Of a DNA stretch of 64,000 nucleotides, positions 24,417 to 32,882 are shown one piece after another. The stretch comes from Mucilaginibacter mali (lineage in GTDB: Bacteria; Bacteroidota; Bacteroidia; Sphingobacteriales; Sphingobacteriaceae): positions 1,860,001 to 1,924,000 of the forward strand of contig NZ_CP054139.1 in the NCBI RefSeq assembly GCF_013283875.1, in the 5' to 3' direction. Below the pieces are notes generated by a model that was not told the origin of the DNA, ran no database searches, and saw only the letters and a program-made list of their open reading frames with translations. The position numbers were made by a program, and so were the translations under genes. Position 1 is the stretch's first letter. Each line of letters begins with the position of its first letter.

Positions 24417-25671
24417 ACTTCACCACTACCTGCGCTGTGTTACGACTGGTCTGTTCCAGTAGCACGGTCTTATCGCCGATCAAATCGCGTAGCGCGTTTT
24501 GCTGAAAGTGGCGTATGGTATACAGCGTAAGGCCACTGTTGTATTTTACTTTAAAATCCTTTTTCAAATCGGTCAGTAGCTGCTCAAAGCGTTCCTCGTG
24601 CACGTTAAAGCATACGCTGAAGCTAAGGGCCGATGTTTGCATGATATTGATATGCACATGATGTTTGGCAAACAGGCGGAAAACATCGCTCAGGTGATCT
24701 TCGGATATAAAGGAGTAATCCTTGGCCGATACTGATAGTAGCGTTTGTCCCGGCTTAACAATTATTACCGGTTTGGGAAAATGTTGATTAGCATGCTCTT
24801 TAATAATGGTACCCGCGCCGTTTACATCGTTAAAAGGTTTAACCAGTAGCGGGATGCCGGCGTTTTGCAGGGGTTTAATGGTTTTGGGGTGGATAACCGT
24901 GGCGCCGTAATAGGTCATTTCTATGGCTTCGTTATAAGTAAGTTCATCAAACTTAACGGTATCGCTAAACAGCTTTGGGTCGGCGTTTAAAATGCCGGGT
25001 ACATCCTTCCAGGTGGTAACCGATTTTGCCTGCAGGCACGATGCAAATATCGCAGCCGTATAATCAGACCCCTCGCGGCCAAGGGTGGTGGTAAAGTTCT
25101 CGGAAGTGCCGCCTAAAAATCCCTGTGTAACTACAACGCCCTTTTGCAACAGCGCTGGTATTTCCTTTTTAATAATGGCGCAGCTTTTATCCATATCTAC
25201 CAAGCCCTCGCGGTAGGTATTATCGGTATGGATATACCCGCGCACATCAAGCCAGGTACTGTTGATGCCAAAATGATTAAGATAGGCGTTTACGATTCGG
25301 GTTGAAGCCAGTTCGCCAATCGAGACGATCTGATCGTAAATAAAATCGAAATCATCCTGCGGCTCATCCTCCAGCATCCAGTCTATCTCTACAAAAGTGT
25401 TGTTCAGGTCGATGAATACCGGATCCTCATCGCCAAAAAGATCGTGCGCAATCTGGTAATGATATTGCTTGATATCTTCAAAAATATCGTGCATATCACT
25501 GTCCTGCTCGTAGTAAGCTTTGGCCAGCTTTTCCAGCGCGTTGGTGGTTTTGCCCATGGCCGATACCACGATGAACAACAGATGCTGCGCGTTATGTTGA
25601 ACAATATTGGCGAGATTCTTTACGCCCCTGGCATCCTTTACCGATGCGCCACCGAATTTATAGACCAGCAT
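24415..25671 (-). CDS. Aspartate kinase
   Basis: This 418-residue monofunctional enzyme begins MLVYKFGGASVKDARGVKNL (the KFGG phosphate-binding motif). It has TLGREGSDYTAAIFASCL and TYYGATVIHPKTIKPL, followed by ACT-type regulatory repeats from about residue 300. It phosphorylates aspartate at the entry to lysine, threonine, methionine and diaminopimelate synthesis. It directly follows the DUF4163/DUF3298 lipoprotein gene with no spacer (TAAATG), so it is probably the last gene of that unit. The stop touches a heptamer repeat array. Confidence 0.93.
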   Translation of the reverse strand: MLVYKFGGASVKDARGVKNLANIVQHNAQHLLFIVVSAMGKTTNALEKLAKAYYEQDSDMHDIFEDIKQYHYQIAHDLFGDEDPVFIDLNNTFVEIDWMLEDEPQDDFDFIYDQIVSIGELASTRIVNAYLNHFGINSTWLDVRGYIHTDNTYREGLVDMDKSCAIIKKEIPALLQKGVVVTQGFLGGTSENFTTTLGREGSDYTAAIFASCLQAKSVTTWKDVPGILNADPKLFSDTVKFDELTYNEAIEMTYYGATVIHPKTIKPLQNAGIPLLVKPFNDVNGAGTIIKEHANQHFPKPVIIVKPGQTLLSVSAKDYSFISEDHLSDVFRLFAKHHVHINIMQTSALSFSVCFNVHEERFEQLLTDLKKDFKVKYNSGLTLYTIRHFQQNALRDLIGDKTVLLEQTSRNTAQVVVK

Positions 25672-26502
25672 TTATTTAATAAATTGAGTAACCACGGTAT
25701 TAGGCCGCAGCAAATGTTTAATTGATGAATAAGGGACCAGCAGTTCGGTAGGGCCATACGCGTAGGCTTGTATCTCGTAACTGTTATAATAAAACCTAAG
25801 CCCCTTCTCAGTTATTTCAAAGTTATTATTAAGCGCAAATTCGCCATTATCAAAATTGTAATTAGTTAATGGCGCCCGGGGACCAAGTTTAGCGTCTTTC
25901 CTGAATATGCTTTCCGCCACCTTATTTAAACCGGTAGTATGATCGTTTATCAAAATATCGTTAAGTGTAATTCTCCTGTCGGTTTTAGGGTTCCAGTTAA
26001 TAAAACCGGTATTGGTATTTGGGTGTGTTCCGCCGCTGGTTTCTTCAGACCAGGTTAGCACCACCAGGTTTGCGGCCTGCAGCGAAACGCTGATGTTGAG
26101 ATCTAAGGTACTGGCATGAATATTTTCGGTATCGCTGCTGTCGGGTTCGGCAAAACTCTTTTGGTATTCATCGAAATAGGCTTTGAAAGATTGGCCGGCC
26201 GGCTTTTCATCGCCAAGACTGTTAAGCATCGCTTTTTCTATCTCCCGGTTTAAGGCCGGCAAGGTTTTAAATGCCGGATAATTTAACTGGCTGTAATCAT
26301 AATTGCCCTGCTCATCCTTGCGTAGGGTATCTTGCGCCCGTAAAGATTCATTAGCGTAGGTTATCGTATCGGTGCTGATGGTAGCCGGTGATACCAGCGT
26401 AGCCAGGGTATCTGTGCGGTTGCCCGGCTTTTTTTTATGTGAGCAGGCCGATATGGTGATGATGGCTGGTAGAAGGCAGAAATAGTAAGTTATATCGCGC
26501 AC
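25672..26502 (-). CDS. DUF4163/DUF3298 domain lipoprotein, copy 2
   Basis: This protein has 276 residues and a lipoprotein signal ending ITISAC (Cys20). It has an N-terminal DUF4163-like part (YPAFKTL, LNISVSLQAANLVVLTWSEE with SGGTHPNT) and a C-terminal DUF3298 part (ITEKGLRFYYNSYEIQAYAYGPTELLVPY). Related periplasmic domains occur in the anti-sigma factor RsiV and the deacetylase PdaC, where they bind or process peptidoglycan or lysozyme. The start is GTG (26500-26502), six bases after the upstream paralogue's stop. It is a tandem duplicate of the 26509-27309 gene. Confidence 0.82.
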   Translation of the reverse strand: MRDITYYFCLLPAIITISACSHKKKPGNRTDTLATLVSPATISTDTITYANESLRAQDTLRKDEQGNYDYSQLNYPAFKTLPALNREIEKAMLNSLGDEKPAGQSFKAYFDEYQKSFAEPDSSDTENIHASTLDLNISVSLQAANLVVLTWSEETSGGTHPNTNTGFINWNPKTDRRITLNDILINDHTTGLNKVAESIFRKDAKLGPRAPLTNYNFDNGEFALNNNFEITEKGLRFYYNSYEIQAYAYGPTELLVPYSSIKHLLRPNTVVTQFIK

Positions 26503-26508
26503 TATATT

Positions 26509-27309
26509 TTACAGATGGTATTGGGTGATGACGGTATTTACCCGCAGCAATGTTTTAATTTGCGCGTAAGGTATAAATAATTCTGTTTTTCCCGCCGCGT
26601 ATGGTTTTATCTCATACTCGTTATAAACAAAACGCAGGCCGGTAGGGGTAACAAGGAAATTGTCGTTCAGGCTAAATTTATCCTTAGCAAAAAAGTAATT
26701 ATTCTTCAGCGGCTCGGCATCGCTTAAATTTTCCTGCTTGCGGAATATCTTCTCGCCGATAGAATCCAGCGGCTGCTTGTAATTATCTATCAGCAGATCG
26801 TTAAGCCTTAGCTGTTTATGTGCTTTGCTGTTCCAGTTTAAAAAAACGGTCAGGCTGCTGCCATGTGCCCCTCCCTGGAAACTGTATCCCGATAACTGCA
26901 AGGCCACCAAAGCCGAATCCTGCCTTACAATGGTTGTTTGCGCCTGCAGGGTATAGATCATTTTGGTATTCCGGTTCACCATATCCTGTTGATAGGCTTT
27001 CATAAACCGGTCGGCAAACTGGCGGAAACCCGTATCAGCCTTTTTGTAAACGCCAAATAGGGTGGCTGTACGGTGCCTCACAGTATCGCTCAGGGCAATA
27101 TCGGCCGGGAAGACCGGGTATTTAAACATCACCACCGTGCAGCCGCTGTCGGGTTTGGTACCACAATCGGCAGCGCGCTGTTTAAAGGTTTTGTATTGAT
27201 ATCGTAAAGTATCCTTCGCGATATCGGCCACACTTTTCCCTCCGCTATTCCACGAGCAGGAAGCCGCTACCGTAAGTAAACCAACCATTAAAAAGAAGAA
27301 GTATTTCAT
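26509..27309 (-). CDS. DUF4163/DUF3298 domain lipoprotein, copy 1
   Basis: From the ATG at 27309 this has 266 residues and a lipoprotein signal (MKYFFFLMVGLLTVAASC). An in-frame ATG at 27330 would add seven residues and a poorer signal. Domains match copy 2: SGYSFQGGAHGSSLTVFLNW and the C-terminal TPTGLRFVYNEYEIKPYAAG followed by KTELFIPYAQIK. It is probably anchored in the outer or inner membrane facing the periplasm. It is the first of the pair and lies 54 bp after the GNAT gene. Confidence 0.82.
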   Translation of the reverse strand: MKYFFFLMVGLLTVAASCSWNSGGKSVADIAKDTLRYQYKTFKQRAADCGTKPDSGCTVVMFKYPVFPADIALSDTVRHRTATLFGVYKKADTGFRQFADRFMKAYQQDMVNRNTKMIYTLQAQTTIVRQDSALVALQLSGYSFQGGAHGSSLTVFLNWNSKAHKQLRLNDLLIDNYKQPLDSIGEKIFRKQENLSDAEPLKNNYFFAKDKFSLNDNFLVTPTGLRFVYNEYEIKPYAAGKTELFIPYAQIKTLLRVNTVITQYHL

Positions 27310-27363
27310 AGCGTTTAGTCCTCTTACCATATAATACAGTTTACGGGCCGCTTTGTTATATTT

Positions 27364-27840
27364 TTAGGCGTTAAACGCGGCCAGTTGCTCCTTTGATAAC
27401 GAGGCGTTTAACCAACCGACCTCGATACCGGCCCCATACAGGTGATAGAATTTTATAGCCGGCTCGTTCCAGTCAAGCACCTGCCAGGTCATCCCGTTAA
27501 AGCCCATTTCGTGTGCTTCCTGCACACAACGGTTAAACAGCAGCTTGCCGGCACCTTTGCCACGGTAACTTTCGGTTACGATCAGATCTTCAAGGTAAAG
27601 GCGCTGCCCCTTCCATGTTGAATAACGGATGTAGTACAAGGCCATACCGATGATCACGCCATTGTCTTCGGCTACAAAGGTTTTCCAAACCGGTTTGGCG
27701 CCAAAGCCGGCTTCTTCAAACTCGGCCAGGGTAACGGTTACTTCATCGGGCGCGCGTTCAAATACAGCCAGTTCATGTATCAGCTCCATCAAACGCGGGC
27801 AATCTTCTTTTTTTGCTATTCGTAATTGTATTTCAGTCAT
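27364..27840 (-). CDS. GNAT family N-acetyltransferase
   Basis: From the ATG at 27840 this has 158 residues (a GTG two codons upstream is the alternative). The acetyl-CoA pyrophosphate loop is VTESYRGKGAGKLLF. LYLEDLIV, MTWQVLDWNEPAIKFYHLYG and the N-terminal LMELIHELAVFERAPDEV match the spermidine/diamine acetyltransferase-like (SSAT) branch. It probably acetylates a small amine; the substrate is not determined by the sequence. Confidence 0.9.
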   Translation of the reverse strand: MTEIQLRIAKKEDCPRLMELIHELAVFERAPDEVTVTLAEFEEAGFGAKPVWKTFVAEDNGVIIGMALYYIRYSTWKGQRLYLEDLIVTESYRGKGAGKLLFNRCVQEAHEMGFNGMTWQVLDWNEPAIKFYHLYGAGIEVGWLNASLSKEQLAAFNA

Positions 27841-27863
27841 TGACACCTTGATTATTAATATTG

Positions 27864-27941
27864 GACCATGATTTAAAGGATTTAAGGATTGCCAGGATCA
27901 TGGGTAATCATGTTAATCCTTAAATCCTTTAAATCATGGTC
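27864..27941. terminator. Perfect 27-bp inverted repeat between yggS and GNAT genes
   Basis: The left arm (27864-27890) begins GACCATGATTTAAAGG and is exactly mirrored at 27915-27941, around a 24-base loop. The right arm includes part of the yggS-type stop codon. Such a long exact stem would stop transcription of the leftward yggS messenger. Its length exceeds a normal terminator, so it may also be a mobile intergenic repeat. Confidence 0.7.
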
Positions 27942-28629
27942 AATTGTTTCTGAAGTGCTTGATCACCCTTGCCCCAAACACCGTGCTGCCCACGCGTATC
28001 ATGGTGCTGCCTTGCTCCATGGCTATTTTGTAATCGCTTGACATGCCCATTGATAGTTCATCAAACGTATCCTCTTTGCGGAAGATGCTTTGGCTCAGGC
28101 CATCAAAAAAGGTATCCAGCTCGTAAAACTCTTCTTTTATCTGCTTTTCGTTATCGGTATTGGTGGCAATGCCCATCAACCCGCGGATGCGGATATTTTT
28201 TAGTTCGGCATACTCTTCAGATCGTAGCAGCTCTATCGCCTCGTCAAAGCTTAGTCCGTATTTGGTTTCCTCGTCGGCAATGTAGATCTGCAGCAGGCAG
28301 TCTATCACCCGGTCATTCTTCAGCGCGTGCTTGTTGATCTCCTGCAACAGTTTTATACTATCTACCGATTGGATCAGGCTGATGAAAGGGGCAATATATT
28401 TTACCTTATTGGTTTGCAGGTGGCCGATGAGGTGCCATTCAATATCCTTTGGCAAGGCTTCGTATTTCTCTACCAGTTCCTGCACCTGGTTCTCGCCAAA
28501 AACGCGCTGACCGGCATCATAGGCTTGCTGAATATCTTCGATCGGTTTGGTCTTGGATACCACTACCAGCGTAACATTGTACTGATCGGTTTCTTTTTTT
28601 AGTGCTATTATATTATCTGCAATGCTCAT
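27940..28629 (-). CDS. YggS/PLPBP family pyridoxal-phosphate homeostasis protein
   Basis: This 229-residue protein has the fold-type III PLP barrel. The lysine that binds PLP is in LVVVSKTKPIEDIQ; FGENQVQEL, WHLIGHLQTNK and the C-terminal LSMGMSSDYKIAMEQGSTMI with RVGSTVFG are diagnostic. The family holds PLP and balances vitamin B6 and amino-acid pools; it has no known enzyme activity. It is divergent from the DUF4296 gene. Length is normal. Confidence 0.95.
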   Translation of the reverse strand: MSIADNIIALKKETDQYNVTLVVVSKTKPIEDIQQAYDAGQRVFGENQVQELVEKYEALPKDIEWHLIGHLQTNKVKYIAPFISLIQSVDSIKLLQEINKHALKNDRVIDCLLQIYIADEETKYGLSFDEAIELLRSEEYAELKNIRIRGLMGIATNTDNEKQIKEEFYELDTFFDGLSQSIFRKEDTFDELSMGMSSDYKIAMEQGSTMIRVGSTVFGARVIKHFRNN

Positions 28630-28674
28630 TTATGCGTAATTTTACACAATTAAAAACGTTGGCTAAATTACAGA

Positions 28675-29076
28675 ATGCGCAACTATAAATATTTCTTTTT
28701 TTTAATCATCCTTGTTTTGGCATCGTGCCTGAGCGAGGAGTCGGTGCCAAATAATGTCATCCAGGAGGACCGCATGACCGGCCTGATGGTGGAATTACAT
28801 TTGGTAGACGGCGACCTGTTTAACATACAGCAGACACCAGATACCATTTATAAATACAGTATGGGCCGCTACCAGGCCGCCTTTAAAAAATACCGTACCG
28901 ATTCGGTGCAGTTTAAAAAAAGTTTCAACTGGTATGTTAAACATCCCATTAAGCTGGATGAAGTGTGTGATAATGTGATAAAAATACTACAGGCCAAAAC
29001 CGATTCGGTGGCGAAGATCAAGCCGTCCAAACCATCGGCCCCTAACAATACGCCTGTTAACGTTCCTGCCCAATAA
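28675..29076 (+). CDS. DUF4296 domain lipoprotein
   Basis: This protein has 133 residues. The signal MRNYKYFFFLIILVLASC ends with the lipobox Cys18. The body matches the Bacteroidota DUF4296 family (MTGLMVELHLVDGDLFN, YQAAFKKYRTDSVQFKKSFN, WYVKHP). The stop overlaps the mutS2 start by one base (TAATG), so the two are cotranscribed. Function is unknown. Confidence 0.85.
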   Translation: MRNYKYFFFLIILVLASCLSEESVPNNVIQEDRMTGLMVELHLVDGDLFNIQQTPDTIYKYSMGRYQAAFKKYRTDSVQFKKSFNWYVKHPIKLDEVCDNVIKILQAKTDSVAKIKPSKPSAPNNTPVNVPAQ

Positions 29077-31442
29077 TGCTATACCCGCAAAATAGTGCCG
29101 ATAAATTAGGCTTCATCGATGTTAAGGAACTGATAAAAGCCCATTGCCTTAGCGATATGGGCCGCCAGATGGTTGACCGGATACAGGTAATGAATAATTA
29201 CGATAATATCCGCAAATTCCTGAGCCAGGCCGGCGAGTTCAAAAATATTTTGGTAAACAATGCCGCGCTGCCCATCAGCCATTTCTTCGATATTAAATCG
29301 CTGGCTAACAAGGCGAGGATAGAAGGAGCATTTTTGAGCGAGGAGGAGTTTTACCAGGTGCAGGCATCGCTAACTACGGTGTTTGCGGTGATAGCTTACT
29401 TCAACGAGCGGGAAGGCCAGTACCCAAATCTCGAAGCTCTGTTCGAACATTTGCCGATTGAAAAGGTCATACTGAAAAAGATAGATATGGTGATCGATGC
29501 CAAGGGGAAGATCCGTCCCAACGCGTCGCGCGAACTGGCTGAAATTACATCGGGTATTGCCAAAGCCGAACAAGAGGCCCGCAGCAAAATAGACCAGGTA
29601 TTTAAAAGCGCTACCGGCAACGGCTGGACGGCAGATGGTTCGCTTACCGTGCGTGATGGCCGCCTGTGTATCCCGCTGCTTGCCGAAAATAAACGTAAGC
29701 TGAAAGGTTTTATCCATGATGAATCCGCATCAGGCCAAACCGTGTACATGGAACCGGAGGAGGTTTTCGCCCTGAATAATAAAGTGCGCGACCTTGAATT
29801 TGAGCGCCGCCGCGAAATTGTAAAGATCCTGACCGCCCTGACGGATGAACTCCGTCCGTATACGCCGCTGCTTTTATCGTACCACGGCTTATTAACCAAG
29901 CTCGATTTTGTGCGGGCCAAGGCACTCTTCGCTATTGATATCGAAGGTGAGATGCCCGAGGTGGTGCAGGATGCCCGCATTAAACTGATCAATGCACGGC
30001 ATCCGCTGCTGTTCCTGAGTTTTAAAAAAGAGCATAAAATGGTAGTGCCGCTAAATGTGCAGATAGATGAGGGTACAAGGGTAGTGGTGGTATCAGGCCC
30101 AAACGCCGGCGGTAAATCGGTTTGTATGAAAACCGTAGGCTTGTTGCAAATGATGGTGCAGGCCGGCTTGCTGATCCCCGCTGCGGATAATAGCGTGGTA
30201 GGCGTGTTCAAGCAATTGTTTGTTGATATTGGTGATGACCAGAGTATAGAAAGCGACCTGAGTACCTACAGCGCCCACCTGAGCAAAATGAAGCACTTTG
30301 TAGAGAATGCCAACGGCAAAACCCTGGTGCTGATTGATGAATTTGGCACCGGAACCGATCCGCAATTTGGCGGCCCGATAGCCGAGGCGGTGTTGGAATC
30401 GCTTAACCATAAAAAGGTGCGCGGTATGGTAACCACCCACTACAGCAACCTGAAGATCTTCGCCAGCAATACCGAGGGGCTGGAAAATGCCTCGATGCTG
30501 TTTGATAACGTGAACATGAAACCCATGTACATGCTGGAAGTAGGTAAGCCCGGCAGCAGCTACGCCTTTGAGATAGCCCAAAAGATAGGCCTGCCGCAAC
30601 AGGTGCTTAATTTGGCCAGGAATAAGATCGGCACCAGTCAGAAAAAGGTGGATACCCTGCTGGTTGATCTGGAACGTGAGAAAAAAGAGATCTTCGATAC
30701 CAAACTGCAACTGGATAAGCAGCAGCGCAAGGTAAATACCCTGCTAAAGGAAAACGAGCAGCTAAAAAGCTACCTGGAAGAAAATCAAAAGGCACTGATC
30801 CGCGATGCCAGGCAACAGGCCAAAAATATCATTCTTGACGCGAACAAACTGGTAGAAAACACCATATCCGAAATTAAAAGCAGCCAGGCCGATAAGGAGA
30901 AAACCCGCACCCTGCGCGAGAACCTGAATAAAGAACTGCAAAAAAACACCATAAAACCCGAAGCGCCGAAGCAAGCGACACCTGCCGATGATGAAATAAA
31001 ACCCGGCGATTGGGTTAAACTGGTCGATTCGGAAACGACGGGGCAGGTCATCGAAATTATAAAGGAAAACGTAGTGATCGCCATCGGCGATTTGCGGACT
31101 GTAGCCAAAAAGAAGCGGGTACAAAAAGTATCTAAAAGGGAAATACCGAAAGAGGTGAGGCGCAGCTACAATAGTTCATCAACCAGCGATGTGGCTAACT
31201 TTAGCCCGGAGATTGACGTGCGCGGCCAAAGGGGGGAAGAGGCTTTATATAACATAGAAAAGGTATTAGACCGCGCCATTATGATGGGCTACGGCACCCT
31301 GAAGATCCTGCACGGCAAAGGCGATGGCATCCTGCGTAAACTCATCCGCGATTACCTGCGCAAATACGAGCAGGTGAGCCGCATGGAAGATGAACACGCT
31401 GACAGGGGCGGGGATGGGATCACTTATGTTTATTTGAGGTAG
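29076..31442 (+). CDS. mutS2: Endonuclease MutS2
   Basis: This protein has 788 residues. The MutS-like ATPase has Walker A SGPNAGGKSVCMKTVGL (about 343) and Walker B LVLIDEFGTGTDPQFGG. A long coiled coil (about 500-640) with Lys/Glu/Gln heptads follows. The C-terminal Smr nuclease domain has IDVRGQRGEEAL and ILHGKGDGILRK. It lacks the mismatch-recognition domain of MutS, as expected for MutS2, and acts on branched DNA or collided ribosomes in other species. It is translationally coupled to DUF4296. Confidence 0.96.
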   Translation: MLYPQNSADKLGFIDVKELIKAHCLSDMGRQMVDRIQVMNNYDNIRKFLSQAGEFKNILVNNAALPISHFFDIKSLANKARIEGAFLSEEEFYQVQASLTTVFAVIAYFNEREGQYPNLEALFEHLPIEKVILKKIDMVIDAKGKIRPNASRELAEITSGIAKAEQEARSKIDQVFKSATGNGWTADGSLTVRDGRLCIPLLAENKRKLKGFIHDESASGQTVYMEPEEVFALNNKVRDLEFERRREIVKILTALTDELRPYTPLLLSYHGLLTKLDFVRAKALFAIDIEGEMPEVVQDARIKLINARHPLLFLSFKKEHKMVVPLNVQIDEGTRVVVVSGPNAGGKSVCMKTVGLLQMMVQAGLLIPAADNSVVGVFKQLFVDIGDDQSIESDLSTYSAHLSKMKHFVENANGKTLVLIDEFGTGTDPQFGGPIAEAVLESLNHKKVRGMVTTHYSNLKIFASNTEGLENASMLFDNVNMKPMYMLEVGKPGSSYAFEIAQKIGLPQQVLNLARNKIGTSQKKVDTLLVDLEREKKEIFDTKLQLDKQQRKVNTLLKENEQLKSYLEENQKALIRDARQQAKNIILDANKLVENTISEIKSSQADKEKTRTLRENLNKELQKNTIKPEAPKQATPADDEIKPGDWVKLVDSETTGQVIEIIKENVVIAIGDLRTVAKKKRVQKVSKREIPKEVRRSYNSSSTSDVANFSPEIDVRGQRGEEALYNIEKVLDRAIMMGYGTLKILHGKGDGILRKLIRDYLRKYEQVSRMEDEHADRGGDGITYVYLR

Positions 31443-31466
31443 TTTTCTCTCCTTCTGAAAAACTAA

Positions 31467-31565
31467 CGTCATCCTGGAGCGATAGCGAAGGATCCCCGGC
31501 AAGCAGAGCGGTAATAAATTGCCGACTTGCCTATTTGAGCTCCTTCGCTAGCGCTCAGGATGACG
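31467..31565. repeat. Intergenic inverted repeat (CGTCATCC...GGATGACG)
   Basis: CGTCATCCTGGAGCGATAGC (31467 onward) is mirrored at 31537-31565 by TCCTTCGCTAGCGCTCAGGA and TGACG. It lies between convergent mutS2 and the NAD(P)-binding gene and may serve both as a terminator. Confidence 0.7.
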
Positions 31566-31580
31566 GATCGATGGTTAAAC

Positions 31581-32225
31581 TTAATAGCCCAGCGTAAACC
31601 GCTGCCGCACAAACTGGTTCTTCTCCAATTCATCCACCAGCGCAACCGCCAGATCCTCTACAGATATCTCACATTTCTGATCAGCATCAAACACCGGGTT
31701 ATCGGTACCTAAACGGAATTTACCGGTACGCTCGCCCGGGTGCAGGTTAATAGCCGGGCTTATAAACGTCCAATTCAGTTCAGTTTCCTTTTTCAGAATG
31801 TTCAGGTAATCGCGGGCGGCGGTGGCGCCTTCTTTCCATTCGGCAGGGAATTGCGGGGTGTCTACCAGTTGTACACCAGGGGCAATGTACAAGCTACCCG
31901 CACCGCCAATTACTATCAGCCTTTTAACCCCGGCCTGTTTAGTGGCTTCCTGTATATCTTCCGAACCTTTTATAAAATCGGCATACAGATCAGGGTTAGT
32001 CCAACCGGCATTGAACGAACTGGCAACGGCATCGTGGCCTTTTAATATTTCAGTCAGTGCCGCTACATCGTTCACATCGGCCTGTACCGGGGTAATCAAA
32101 TCGTTTTTAACAGTTATCTTTTCTGTGTTACGGGCAATGGCGGTTACCTGGTGGCCACGGCTTACGGCTTCGTTTAAAACTGCGGTACCTGTAAAGCCGG
32201 TAGCGCCAATCAATGCAATTTTCAT
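31581..32225 (-). CDS. NAD(P)-binding oxidoreductase (NmrA/atypical SDR)
   Basis: This 214-residue protein begins with a Rossmann motif (ALIGATGFTGTAVLNEAVSRG). VQADVNDVAALTEILKGHDA and LIVIGGAGSLY match the atypical SDR group with NmrA-like and flavin-reductase-like (YwnB-type) proteins. The classical YxxxK pair is absent, as expected. It lies after the Rrf2 gene on the same strand, 54 bp away, with its own copy of the 19-bp TGTAAT...TTACA box, so it is probably the main target of that regulator. Confidence 0.88.
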   Translation of the reverse strand: MKIALIGATGFTGTAVLNEAVSRGHQVTAIARNTEKITVKNDLITPVQADVNDVAALTEILKGHDAVASSFNAGWTNPDLYADFIKGSEDIQEATKQAGVKRLIVIGGAGSLYIAPGVQLVDTPQFPAEWKEGATAARDYLNILKKETELNWTFISPAINLHPGERTGKFRLGTDNPVFDADQKCEISVEDLAVALVDELEKNQFVRQRFTLGY

Positions 32226-32242
32226 TTTATTATTGTTTAAAT

Positions 32243-32261
32243 TGTAATTAAATATGTTACA
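32243..32261. promoter_or_regulatory. Rrf2 operator candidate upstream of the NAD(P)-binding gene
   Basis: TGTAATTAAATATGTTACA is a 19-bp sequence with mirrored TGTAA/TTACA ends, 17 bases before the oxidoreductase ATG. Length and end bases equal those of the site in the Rrf2 promoter. Confidence 0.55.
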
Positions 32262-32279
32262 GTTTTGTTTAAAAATTTT

Positions 32280-32687
32280 TTAATTAAATCCCTCGCCAAA
32301 TTTTTCGAGGGTGATGGTGGCCAGTTTGCTTAAAATGGTTAGGTCAACATCCATATATAATTTATTGATCTCGCCGCTGATCTGTTTCCCCACCGGGCAA
32401 TCGGGGTTAGGTTCATTCTTTGATGTACCTAATACAGCGCCTGTTTTTACGGTTTGATAAATATCGGCCAGGGTAATTTTAGCAGCGGGTTTGCTCAGCG
32501 AATAGCCGCCGCCTTTGCCCTCCTTGCTTTCAATAAAGCCATGGTTGCGCAAATTGCTGATCTCTTTACGTACCAGCGCGGGGTTGGTGTTCAGGCTCCC
32601 GGCAATATAGTCCGACGACAGCAGTTCTCCCTCCGATTTATTCAGCAGGGTTAAAATATGTATTGCTATCTGGAAGCGGGCGTTCAT
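32280..32687 (-). CDS. Rrf2 family transcriptional regulator (YwnA-like, single cysteine)
   Basis: This protein has 135 residues. The winged helix has LSSDYIAGSLNTNPALVRKE and a wing of GKGGGYSLSKPAAKITLADI. Only one cysteine is present in the sensing region (NPDCPVGKQI), unlike the three-Cys Fe-S members (IscR, NsrR), so it resembles YwnA-type regulators that may respond to electrophiles through thiol modification (inference). It probably represses itself and the NAD(P)-binding gene through the 19-bp palindromes. Confidence 0.9.
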   Translation of the reverse strand: MNARFQIAIHILTLLNKSEGELLSSDYIAGSLNTNPALVRKEISNLRNHGFIESKEGKGGGYSLSKPAAKITLADIYQTVKTGAVLGTSKNEPNPDCPVGKQISGEINKLYMDVDLTILSKLATITLEKFGEGFN

Positions 32688-32698
32688 GTTTTGTTATC

Positions 32699-32717
32699 TG
32701 TAATAAAAATTATTACA
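32699..32717. promoter_or_regulatory. Rrf2 operator candidate in its own promoter
   Basis: TGTAATAA-AAA-TTATTACA is a perfect 8-bp inverted repeat over 19 bp, 12 bases before the Rrf2 ATG. It covers the position expected for the transcription start. Confidence 0.65.
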
Positions 32718-32720
32718 GTA

Positions 32721-32751
32721 CAAATGTAAACACAATTATTTATCCCGCAAT
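32721..32751 (-). promoter_or_regulatory. Promoter of the Rrf2 gene
   Basis: On the leftward strand TACATTTG (32721-32728) is an exact TAnnTTTG -7 box, and ATTG (32748-32751) lies 19 bases upstream as a weak -33 box. The operator palindrome begins just downstream. Confidence 0.5.
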
Positions 32752-32882
32752 AACTTTTATCGCACAAAAATTAAAATGAAACATTACTGACAATAGCGCA
32801 TTATATCATCAGTAACTTTGATCTGTAATTTAACTTTTAGACCAAAAAAGTCAAAAAGTATCACAATTCTTTATTTACTGCT

